Shown: piece after piece, positions 6,745 through 13,194 of the stretch
Layout of the letters: each line of letters begins with the position of its first letter
Position numbering within the stretch: the stretch's first letter is position 1
Assembly (NCBI GenBank): GCA_019417125.1
Contig: DXVZ01000161.1
Span: forward strand, 2,559-27,449
Source: Phascolarctobacterium sp.
GTDB lineage: Bacteria > Bacillota > Negativicutes > Acidaminococcales > Acidaminococcaceae
DNA: 24,891 bases
Reading direction: 5' to 3'
The notes under the pieces: model-generated
The model's database searches: none
What the model saw: the letters and a program-made list of their open reading frames with translations, nothing else
What the model was told of the DNA's origin: nothing
Translations under genes and position numbers: made by a program

Positions 6745-7062
6745 TCAAGTGTGGGTTAAAAGAGCCGCCATTGCAAGTTATCCTCTCCTCAGGAATTCGG
6801 CTTCGTGTGTTGGCAGGCACTTCTAAGGATTTTTTCTCTCTGTAATAAGAGAGTTTTTGGTGTTTGCAAGCATTAACTCCCACTCATTCAATAATGGCTC
6901 TGCCATGCGGGGCGGGGCCATCGTTTATTCGTTATAACTGCCGGGAACAAACAAAAACAGCGGCAAACGGTAGAGGAAACACGGCAACTCGCACCAATGT
7001 TTGTTAAAGTTAAAGTTTCTTCCGCGCGTTATAAAATATAAATGTTTCAGGAGGAAACAATC
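6745..7062 (+). ncRNA. Conserved ompM leader RNA, copy 2 (candidate cis-regulatory RNA)
   Basis: This is an untranslated leader of about 310 bases with the same islands as copy 1: the start-proximal block, the ATGGCTCTGCCATGCGGGG block near 6893, GAGGAAACACGGCAACTCGC (6973-6992) and the ribosome-site block. GTGGG (6751-6755) and CCCAC (6879-6883) can close the 5' domain as in copy 1. Inside that domain CTCTCT and AGAGAG near 6836-6853 form a hairpin followed by TTTTT, a possible early terminator. GAGGAAACA is again present both in the leader and at the true ribosome site (7051-7059). No gene was found in this interval. Confidence 0.55.
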
Positions 7063-8280
7063 ATGAAGAAATCTTTAGTACTCGCTATGGCTATGGCACT
7101 TGGCGTAACTGCTAGCGCTTATGCCGCAAACCCGTTCAGTGACGTACCTGCCGGCCACTGGGCTTATGACGCAGTAAACAAACTGGCAGCAGAAGGTGTT
7201 GTAGACGGTTATCCCGGAGGCACCTTTGGCGGCGACAAACTGATGACCCGTTATGAAATGGCACAGATTGTTGCTAAAGCAATGGCAAAAGGCGCCAACG
7301 TAGATAAACTGGCAGCTGAATTTGCTGACGAACTCGACAGCCTCGGCGTTCGCGTTGCTAACCTTGAGAAAAAATCTGACAACGTAAAAATTACCGGTCA
7401 GATTCGTGCAAGCTACCGCGACGCTGACAAAGGCGGCAGCGATGGCTACCTGCGTACCCGTCTGTTCCTGAATGGTCAGATTAACGAAGACTGGGCTTAC
7501 ACCGGACGTTTTGAAAACAGAAGCTACTATGAAGGCGGCTGGGCTGACCATGACAAAGACGAAGTTGACCTGAACTGGGCATATGTTTCCGGCCGTATCG
7601 GCGGTGTTAAAGTAGACGCAGGCCGTCAGGACTTTGTTAAAGGCGATGTAATGGATAACCGTGCTGACGGTATTAAACTTACTTACGGCGATAATGTTAA
7701 AGTATTTGGCTGGGCTATGAAAGCCAACAGCGATAACTGGGTAAACGGTACTTTTGCAGGTAACGTAGATGACGGCGACCGCGTATATGTAGCAGGCGTT
7801 GAAAGTAAATTCGGCGCTATGGGCGCAGATGTACGTTACTACAATGCCGATAACGCCCGCGACCAGGAAATTTGGGAAATTGCCCTCAGCGGCGAAATCG
7901 CTAAAGATTTAACCTTGAAAGGCAGCTATTTCTATGGCGACAGCGACAGCTTTGACGGCGACGACAGCGGTTATTTGATTGGTTTGGCATATAAAGGCGC
8001 TAAAGCTTCCAAACCCGGCAGCTGGGGCGTATACGCTAACTACAGCGACCGTCCGCTTTCCACCTTCTTGCAGCCGACTCTGTTCAGCGGCGGTTATGGA
8101 CTCTATCCGTTCTCCAGCGCAACTGCTGAAGCTGCCGATGGCTATGAAGGCTGGGATTTCGGCGCTAACTTAACCCTTGCTAAAAACATCGTATTCGGTC
8201 TGAAATACGTTGACATGGATTGCCGTGAAAAAGGCGACGACGAACAGACTATCTGGTCTGAACTCGTATTCACTTTCTAA
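7063..8280 (+). CDS. ompM: OmpM-type outer-membrane porin with SLH domain, copy 2
   Basis: This 405-residue paralogue of the porin at 4208 has the same signal peptide, SLH domain (about 22-78) and helical linker, differing by only a few residues over the first ~115. The beta-barrel then diverges strongly in its loops, including a segment near residues 325-350 rich in Gly, Tyr and Ser, and it lacks the Asp-rich loop of copy 1. It ends in WSELVFTF with terminal Phe. ATG 7063 follows GGAGGAAA; the upstream in-frame ATG at 7042 is rejected for the same reason as in copy 1. Keeping the anchor while varying the barrel suggests the two pores face the same wall but differ in permeability or surface exposure. 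Confidence 0.93.
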   Translation: MKKSLVLAMAMALGVTASAYAANPFSDVPAGHWAYDAVNKLAAEGVVDGYPGGTFGGDKLMTRYEMAQIVAKAMAKGANVDKLAAEFADELDSLGVRVANLEKKSDNVKITGQIRASYRDADKGGSDGYLRTRLFLNGQINEDWAYTGRFENRSYYEGGWADHDKDEVDLNWAYVSGRIGGVKVDAGRQDFVKGDVMDNRADGIKLTYGDNVKVFGWAMKANSDNWVNGTFAGNVDDGDRVYVAGVESKFGAMGADVRYYNADNARDQEIWEIALSGEIAKDLTLKGSYFYGDSDSFDGDDSGYLIGLAYKGAKASKPGSWGVYANYSDRPLSTFLQPTLFSGGYGLYPFSSATAEAADGYEGWDFGANLTLAKNIVFGLKYVDMDCREKGDDEQTIWSELVFTF

Positions 8281-8346
8281 TTTAAATCCCCTAACTTAAA
8301 TTAGTTATGTACTTTACCTCTTCTTTTCATCTTTTTTAACACCGGT

Positions 8347-8382
8347 AAAACTCCCGTGCTTTTGGCGCGGGAGTTTTGCTTT
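8347..8382 (+). terminator. Intrinsic terminator after ompM2
   Basis: A 13-bp stem with one wobble (8347-8359 with 8365-8377) and a TTTTG loop ends in TTTT. The symmetric A and T flanks could also act on the minus strand. Confidence 0.85.
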
Positions 8383-8444
8383 ATTTAAGCTGCGCGCTAA
8401 AGTTTAATGCCTGTATTTTATAAAGAATCATGCAAACTTTACAA

Positions 8445-8478
8445 ATAAAAAACGCACCGTGCGTCTGCACAGTGCGTT
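8445..8478 (-). terminator. Intrinsic terminator after xpt
   Basis: Read on the minus strand, a 12-bp stem (8478-8467 with 8462-8451, one G-U pair) with a 4-base loop runs into six T residues, 13 bases past the xpt stop. Confidence 0.85.
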
Positions 8479-8490
8479 AATGGTTGGTGG

Positions 8491-9066
8491 TTAGTCCTCT
8501 TCAAACACTACTTTGCCGTCTTTAAAGGCTTTAATTCGCGCCAGCGATTCCAGGTGGTAGCCTGCGTCGACAATGCGCTTATGCCCCGGCTGGAAGGATT
8601 TTTCAATTACGATGCCTATACCGGCAACTTTGCAGCCAGCCTGGTGGGCAATATCCGCCAGTCCCAGCGCCGCTTCACCGTTTGCCAAAAAGTCGTCAAT
8701 AATCAGCACGGTTTCGCCTTCGTGCAGAAACTTTTTCAGTACGCTTACGTCGCTGGTAACTTTTTTGGTAAAGCTGTAAACTTTGGTGGTGTACGCCGGG
8801 CTGCTCATCAGTTCGGACTTTTGCTTGCGGGCAAAAACTACCGGCACGTGCAGGCACAGCGCTGTGGTCAGCGCGCAGGCAATGCCGCTCGATTCAATGG
8901 TGAATACTTTGTCGATTTTATCGTCTGCAAAGCGCGCGGCAAATTCCTTGCCGATGGCCATCATCAGTTCCGGGTCGATTTGATGGTTTAAAAAAGAATC
9001 TACTTTAAGTATGGCATCGTTCAGCACAATGCCTTCGCTCATAATTTTGTCTTTCAATAGTTTCAT
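8491..9066 (-). CDS. xpt: Xanthine phosphoribosyltransferase
   Basis: This 191-residue cytoplasmic purine-salvage enzyme would make XMP from xanthine and PRPP. The PRPP-binding motif of type I phosphoribosyltransferases is clear (VLIIDDFLANGEA, residues 120-132), as are the TIESSGIA segment (57-64) and the FARKQKSE region (78-85) typical of Xpt. The length matches the family. The start is ATG at 9066, preceded on the minus strand by AGGGGTG about six bases away; a GTG three codons upstream at 9075 would overlap that ribosome site. It is transcribed alone and divergently from the leu operon. I looked for a purine riboswitch in the 160 bases upstream and did not find its conserved core; a weak TGGACT-17-TATTCT promoter may lie near 9104-9133. 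Confidence 0.93.
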   Translation of the reverse strand: MKLLKDKIMSEGIVLNDAILKVDSFLNHQIDPELMMAIGKEFAARFADDKIDKVFTIESSGIACALTTALCLHVPVVFARKQKSELMSSPAYTTKVYSFTKKVTSDVSVLKKFLHEGETVLIIDDFLANGEAALGLADIAHQAGCKVAGIGIVIEKSFQPGHKRIVDAGYHLESLARIKAFKDGKVVFEED

Positions 9067-9193
9067 GCTGCCCACCCCTATTTTTCCGATTATCTGTTAA
9101 ATAATAGAATATGCCATTTTACGCGATTAGTCCAGCATTTTGTTAAAATAAATACAAAATTTGTTATGTTCTAAAAAAGTAATACAAAAAATC

Positions 9194-9222
9194 TTGACAT
9201 TATGCCAAAATATTGAGATAAT
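9194..9222 (+). promoter_or_regulatory. Promoter of the leu T-box operon
   Basis: A perfect TTGACA (9194-9199), 17-base spacer and GATAAT (9217-9222). Transcription would start near 9229. Confidence 0.88.
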
Positions 9223-9228
9223 GTAAAG

Positions 9229-9480
9229 GCAACGAAAACATAATAACGTTTGTGTAATGATTAAAGGCTAAGAACGGGAACAGGCTGTTAAAACCGGCAA
9301 AGAGAAGCGGCGGATGGTGCAAGCCGCAGCGGTTAAACGGCAAAAGCTCGCCCGGGAGCCGCGCTTTTGAACAAAGTAGAAAGCGACGCAGAGGCAGCGT
9401 TAAGCAAATGAAGGCCCAATCAGGGTGGTACCGCGGTTAATAATCGCCCCTGTCTGCATAGTGCAGGCGGGGGTTTTTTA
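9229..9480 (+). promoter_or_regulatory. T-box leader controlling leuCDB
   Basis: This leader senses uncharged tRNA and decides between termination and read-through. The T-box sequence AGGGTGGTACCGCG (9422-9435) matches the family consensus exactly. Stem I elements are visible upstream (AGAGAAG near 9301, GGTGCAA near 9316). The likely specifier is CTC at 9347-9349, a leucine codon in the expected place, matching the leucine genes downstream; that choice is by position and context. The terminator is a 12-bp stem (9447-9458 with 9462-9473) followed by TTTTTT. Base pairing of the T-box with tRNA-Leu would favour the antiterminator when leucine is scarce. Confidence 0.93.
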
Positions 9481-9519
9481 TTTAGCTTTATGGATTAAGC
9501 AATATAGGAGGCAGTTATT

Positions 9520-10782
9520 ATGGGTATGACAATGACGGAAAAGATACTGGCAAGGCATGCCGGGCGCCCCGAAGTGTCGGCTGGCGACCTTTTAGTATCG
9601 CAGGTGGATTTGGTGCTGGCAAACGATATTACCGGCCCGCCGGCAATTAACGAGTTCAAAAAAATCGGCAAGCCGGTTTTTGACAAAAACAAAATCGCTT
9701 TAGTGCCGGACCATTTTTCTCCCTGCAAGGATATTAAGGCGGCGACAATGTGCAAAACCATGCGCGATTTTGCACGCGAGAACGAAATTAAAAACTATTT
9801 TGAAGTTGGCCGCATGGGCATTGAACATACCCTGCTGCCGGACAGCGGCTTGGTTGCGCCGGGCGAAATCGTTATCGGCGCTGATTCGCACACCTGCACT
9901 TACGGTGCGGTAAACGCGCTTTCTACCGGCATGGGTTCTACCGATATCGGCTGCGCGATGGCGAGCGGCAGCAGCTGGTTTAAAGTGCCTGCCGCCATTA
10001 AGGTTGAACTGACTGGCAAACTGCCGCGTTTTGTTAAGGGCAAAGACGTTATTTTAACATTAATCGGCATGATTGGCGTTGACGGCGCGCGTTATCAGTC
10101 GCTGGAGTTTTGCGGCGACGGCGTGGCGGAGCTGGAAATGGCTGACCGCTTTACCATTTGCAATATGGCGATTGAGGCGGGCGCTAAAAACGGCATCTTC
10201 CCGGTGGACGAAAAAACCAAAGCCTACCTTAAAGGCCGCGTAGACCGCGATTGGCAGGGCGTGGAAGCCGACCCTGACGCCAGCTATGTGCGCGAAGTTA
10301 AAATTGAACTTGATAAATTAGTGCCGGTGGTTGCGTACCCGCACCTGCCGGAAAACACCCACCCCGCCAGCGAAGGGCGCGATATTAAAATCGACCAGGT
10401 TGTTGTGGGCAGCTGTACTAACGGCAGGCTTGAAGATTTGGCGCAGGCAGCGGAAGTGCTGAAAGGACGCAAAGTGCATCCTTCCGTGCGCTGCATTATT
10501 ATACCTGCCACGCAGGAGATTTACAAAGAAGCAATGAAGCTTGGCTATATTGATACCTTTATCGACGCAGGCGCAGCGGTTTCTACCCCGACTTGCGGTC
10601 CGTGCCTTGGCGGTTATATGGGTATTCTGGCGGCAGGCGAAAGGGCTGTGAGCACTACCAACCGCAACTTCCGCGGACGCATGGGCCACGTGGACAGCGA
10701 AGTTTACCTGGCGAGCCCGTACACGGCGGCTGCAAGCGCGGTAACCGGTTATATTACCAGCCCCGAGGAGGTAATGAAATGA
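9520..10782 (+). CDS. leuC: 3-isopropylmalate dehydratase, large subunit
   Basis: This 420-residue aconitase-family subunit pairs with LeuD to interconvert 2- and 3-isopropylmalate in leucine synthesis. The three cysteines that hold the 4Fe-4S cluster are at C299 (in VVGSCTNGR), C359 and C362 (in PTCGPCLGG). At about 420 residues it belongs to the shorter HacA/LeuC type found in archaea and many Firmicutes rather than the ~466-residue enterobacterial form. ATG 9520 follows AGGAGG at 9506-9511. It is the first gene after the T-box leader, and its stop overlaps the leuD start by four bases (ATGA), indicating translational coupling. Confidence 0.96.
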   Translation: MGMTMTEKILARHAGRPEVSAGDLLVSQVDLVLANDITGPPAINEFKKIGKPVFDKNKIALVPDHFSPCKDIKAATMCKTMRDFARENEIKNYFEVGRMGIEHTLLPDSGLVAPGEIVIGADSHTCTYGAVNALSTGMGSTDIGCAMASGSSWFKVPAAIKVELTGKLPRFVKGKDVILTLIGMIGVDGARYQSLEFCGDGVAELEMADRFTICNMAIEAGAKNGIFPVDEKTKAYLKGRVDRDWQGVEADPDASYVREVKIELDKLVPVVAYPHLPENTHPASEGRDIKIDQVVVGSCTNGRLEDLAQAAEVLKGRKVHPSVRCIIIPATQEIYKEAMKLGYIDTFIDAGAAVSTPTCGPCLGGYMGILAAGERAVSTTNRNFRGRMGHVDSEVYLASPYTAAASAVTGYITSPEEVMK

Positions 10783-11270
10783 GTAAAGTTTGGCGTTATG
10801 GCGACCATGTGGATACGGATGTAATTATTCCGGCGAGATATTTGAATATTACCGATTTTAACGAACTGGCAGAACATGCCATGGAAGACAGCAAAGAAAA
10901 CTTGGTGGTTAATTTTGCCGCTAATGTAAAGCCCGGCGATATTGTCGTGGCAGGCAAAAACTTTGGCTGCGGCTCCAGCCGCGAACATGCGCCGATGGTG
11001 CTGAAAGTTAAAGGCATTAAGTGCGTTATTGCCGACAGCTTCGCACGTATTTTTTACCGCAATGCCATTAACATCGGCTTGCCGGTGCTGGAAATCGGCC
11101 CGGATGTGGAAAAAATTGAAGCCGGCGACGAGCTGGACGTAGATATGGCAAAGGGCGAAATTAAAATTGTCAATAAAAACATTACCATTAAAACAAAACC
11201 GCTGCCGGAGTTCATTCAGAAAATTGCCGACTGCGGCGGGCTGATTAACTATCTTAAAGGAGAAAACTAA
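10779..11270 (+). CDS. leuD: 3-isopropylmalate dehydratase, small subunit
   Basis: This 163-residue swivel-domain subunit completes the LeuCD enzyme. Visible features are the N-terminal GDHVDTDVIIPARYL stretch (8-22) and the substrate-loop signature NFGCGSSREHAP (61-72). The frame stays open upstream inside leuC, but the start is ATG 10779: GAGGAGG precedes it, the protein then begins where the family normally begins, and ATGA couples it to leuC. The leuB start follows one base after its stop. The short length matches the archaeal-type small subunit that partners a 420-residue LeuC. Confidence 0.96.
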   Translation: MSKVWRYGDHVDTDVIIPARYLNITDFNELAEHAMEDSKENLVVNFAANVKPGDIVVAGKNFGCGSSREHAPMVLKVKGIKCVIADSFARIFYRNAINIGLPVLEIGPDVEKIEAGDELDVDMAKGEIKIVNKNITIKTKPLPEFIQKIADCGGLINYLKGEN

Positions 11271-11271
11271 A

Positions 11272-12342
11272 ATGAAAATTACTTTGCTGCCGGGCGACGG
11301 TATCGGCGTGGAAATTGTGGACGCTGCTGTAGAAGTGCTGGATGCTGCGGCAAAAAAATATAATTTTACTGTTGAATATGACAAAAAACTGATTGGCGGC
11401 GCGGCTATCGATGCCTGCGGCACTCCGCTGCCGGAAGAAACGCTTGCCAGCGCCAAAGCCAGCGACGCGGTGCTTTTAGGCGCTGTTGGCGGGCCGAAAT
11501 GGGATAATGTCGATCCGTCCATCCGCCCGGAAAAAGGTTTGTTAAACATCCGCAAAGGACTAGGGCTGTACTGCAACCTGCGCCCGATGAGCGTAAGCAA
11601 ATATACTGCGCATCTTTCGCCGCTTAAAACTGAACGCGCCGAAGGTGCTGACCTTTTAATTGTACGCGAACTGACCGGCGGCATTTACTTTGGCACGCAC
11701 AACGAAGCGCACCTTAACGCCGACGGTGTGGAAGAAGCAAGCGATATCGAAATGTACACCCGCCCGGAAGTTGAACGCATTGCCCGTTTTGCTTTTGAAG
11801 CGGCACGTAAACGCAAAGGCAAAGTAACCAGCGTTGATAAAGCAAATGTTTTGGGCAGCAGCCGTATGTGGCGCAAAATTGTTACCGAAATGCGCGATAA
11901 GGATTACCCGGACGTTGAATTGAACCATTTTTATGTAGATAACTGCGCTATGCAGCTGGTGCTGAACCCCAAACAGTTTGATGTCATTTTAACCAATAAT
12001 ATTTTCGGCGATATTTTGAGCGATGAAGCCAGCACTATTGCAGGCAGCATCGGTTTACTGCCGAGCGCAAGCCTTGGCGACGGCGCAGGCATGTACGAGC
12101 CTATCCACGGCAGTGCGCCGGATATTGCCGGACAGGGCATTGCTAACCCGCTGGCAACAATTTTAAGCGTGGCGATGATGCTGCGTTATTCGCTGAACCA
12201 GGATGCAGCGGCAGATGCTGTGGAACGTGCCGTTGATGAGGTGCTGGAAGCAGGCTACCGTACGCCGGACCTGTGGGCAGAAGGACTTAAAAAAGTAAGC
12301 ACGGCAGAAATGGGCAAGCTTGTTGCCGGCGCCGTAAAATAA
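11272..12342 (+). CDS. leuB: 3-isopropylmalate dehydrogenase
   Basis: This 356-residue NAD-dependent oxidative decarboxylase gives 2-oxoisocaproate from 3-isopropylmalate. The family landmarks are present: substrate region IRKGLGLYCNLRP (93-105), ELTGGIYFG (133-141), SVDKANVL with the catalytic Lys (187-194), and the metal-binding GDILSDEAS (246-254), followed by GSAPDIAGQGIANP. The ribosome site AAAGGAG lies inside the end of leuD and the genes are one base apart, so the three are one transcript. leuA is not in the window. A terminator closes the operon. Confidence 0.97.
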   Translation: MKITLLPGDGIGVEIVDAAVEVLDAAAKKYNFTVEYDKKLIGGAAIDACGTPLPEETLASAKASDAVLLGAVGGPKWDNVDPSIRPEKGLLNIRKGLGLYCNLRPMSVSKYTAHLSPLKTERAEGADLLIVRELTGGIYFGTHNEAHLNADGVEEASDIEMYTRPEVERIARFAFEAARKRKGKVTSVDKANVLGSSRMWRKIVTEMRDKDYPDVELNHFYVDNCAMQLVLNPKQFDVILTNNIFGDILSDEASTIAGSIGLLPSASLGDGAGMYEPIHGSAPDIAGQGIANPLATILSVAMMLRYSLNQDAAADAVERAVDEVLEAGYRTPDLWAEGLKKVSTAEMGKLVAGAVK

Positions 12343-12409
12343 AGCAGCCAAAATAAGGGAAAACAGAAAGATTAAAGATATTATAAAATAATTATAAATA
12401 AGGGAAAGA

Positions 12410-12444
12410 AAAAAGGCGCGTTCCGAATGGACTGCGCCTTTTTG
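12410..12444 (+). terminator. Intrinsic terminator after leuB
   Basis: AAAAAGGCGC (12410-12419) pairs with GCGCCTTTTT (12434-12443) across a 14-base loop. The A-rich left arm means it could act in both directions. Confidence 0.88.
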
Positions 12445-12452
12445 ATTACGTA

Positions 12453-12481
12453 TTGCTAAAACATTTTTAATGTGTTATACT
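12453..12481 (+). promoter_or_regulatory. Promoter of the SMR gene
   Basis: TTGCTA (12453-12458), 17-base spacer and TATACT (12476-12481), immediately before the riboswitch-like leader. Confidence 0.75.
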
Positions 12482-12487
12482 TACAGT

Positions 12488-12571
12488 AATCTGTTTGCCG
12501 CCGGGTAAACAGAGTGCCTTTATTAATGTATCCGCAGGCCATTGGAGATACATTGATAAGGGCATTTTTTA
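12488..12571 (+). promoter_or_regulatory. Candidate guanidine-IV (mepA-type) riboswitch with terminator
   Basis: Two hairpins lie between promoter and gene. The first is a perfect 7-bp stem (12490-12496 with 12507-12513) with loop GCCGCCGGGT. The second is an 18-bp terminator stem (12515-12532 with 12547-12564, two wobbles) with a 14-base loop CGCAGGCCATTGGA and then a run of T residues. GCC in loop one could pair with GGC in loop two. A small hairpin whose loop contacts the loop of a terminator hairpin is the architecture I recall for the guanidine-IV class. The Gdx-type exporter downstream supports guanidinium as ligand. The class name is from memory and needs a covariance search. Confidence 0.65.
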
Positions 12572-12603
12572 TTTTGCCCATAAAATTTTAAGGAGGTTTT
12601 GTT

Positions 12604-12924
12604 ATGGCATGGTTTGATTTACTTGTAGCGGGCATTTTTGAGGTTGTGTGGTCTACCTGCCTTAAATATTCGCACGGCTTTACAGATTTAAAATTTACGG
12701 TGCTGACTTTTATCGGCATGGGTATCAGCTTTTGGTTCTTGGCACATGCTGTTAAGGTACTGCCGATGGGCACGGCGTACGCTATTTGGACAGGTATCGG
12801 TGCGTTGGGCGCCGTTATTGTGGGCGTTATTTTGTTTAAAGAGCCAGTAACATTTTTGCGCTTGTTTTTTGTAGCGCTGCTGCTAACGGGTATCGTCGGT
12901 TTAAAATTAACATCGGGGCAATAA
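12604..12924 (+). CDS. gdx: SMR family guanidinium exporter (Gdx/SugE type)
   Basis: This is a 106-residue, four-helix small multidrug resistance protein of the inner membrane that works as a dual-topology dimer. The invariant membrane glutamate is E13, set in FEVVWSTCLKYSHGF, which is the Gdx/SugE pattern rather than the EmrE one. Gdx proteins exchange guanidinium for protons. ATG 12604 follows AAGGAGG. The gene stands alone between a riboswitch-like leader and a terminator, so its expression is probably set by the ligand of that leader. Export of quaternary ammonium compounds is an alternative, but less likely from the motif. Confidence 0.9.
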   Translation: MAWFDLLVAGIFEVVWSTCLKYSHGFTDLKFTVLTFIGMGISFWFLAHAVKVLPMGTAYAIWTGIGALGAVIVGVILFKEPVTFLRLFFVALLLTGIVGLKLTSGQ

Positions 12925-12938
12925 GCCCGCTGCTGCAT

Positions 12939-12965
12939 GGCTGCCGTTTTGGCAGCCTTTTTTAT
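12939..12965 (+). terminator. Intrinsic terminator after gdx
   Basis: GGCTGCC (12939-12945) pairs with GGCAGCC (12951-12957), loop GTTTT, followed by TTTTTT. Confidence 0.88.
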
Positions 12966-13043
12966 TTGCTGCTGCTGTTTGGGCGGCGATTGTTTCATTT
13001 GATACGTTATGCTTTGCCGCCAAAACAAAAAAGACAGTTGTGT

Positions 13044-13072
13044 TTGCTTTTTTCTGAATAATGTGTTAAATT
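13044..13072 (+). promoter_or_regulatory. Weak candidate promoter for the ABC importer
   Basis: TTGCTT (13044-13049), 17-base spacer and TAAATT (13067-13072) are moderate matches that overlap the phased box array. A second option further down is TTAACT (13118-13123), 17 bases, TATTTT (13141-13146), placed just after the last box as an activator-dependent promoter would be. I cannot choose between them. Confidence 0.35.
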
Positions 13073-13115
13073 AATGTTAAATATTAGTTAAATAAAAGTA
13101 AAAACGCTGTTAAAT
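13064..13115 (+). promoter_or_regulatory. Array of GTTAAAT boxes in 11-bp phase (Pho-box-like)
   Basis: Exact GTTAAAT occurs at 13065, 13076, 13087 and 13109, that is at steps of 11, 11 and 22. The missing slot at 13098 holds the degenerate GTAAAAA. Three of the four are TGTTAA at their left end, which is TTAACA on the minus strand, the Bacillus PhoP half-site, and 11-bp direct repeats are the signature of PhoB/PhoP-like response regulators. The last box is also half of a perfect dyad, GTTAAA-TT-TTTAAC. A small hairpin, CTGCCC with GGGCAG, lies between the array and the gene. Confidence 0.55.
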
Positions 13116-13194
13116 TTTTAACTTTTATTTTGACGCGCAATATTTTAAGCTGCCCGGTGTAAGGCGGGGCAGGCAATTTAAGGGAGGTTTTATA

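Larger units (their letters stand above)
5580..8377 (+). repeat. LysR-OmpM module, copy 2
   Basis: This is the second tandem unit, matching the first (2701-5533) in gene order, promoters, operator spacing, leader islands and terminators. The space between the units (5534-5580) holds nothing else that I can see. Confidence 0.85.

Noticed and set aside
9067..9193. Purine riboswitch for xpt
   Set aside because: The conserved purine-aptamer core sequence and its three-stem layout are not visible on the minus strand.
10593..10778. Upstream extension of the leuD frame inside leuC
   Set aside because: It overlaps leuC in another frame; the ATGA overlap and ribosome site place the real start at 10779.
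10749..11684. 311-residue minus-strand open frame over leuD and leuB
   Set aside because: It is antisense to clear leucine genes, has no ribosome site of note, and no family resemblance.
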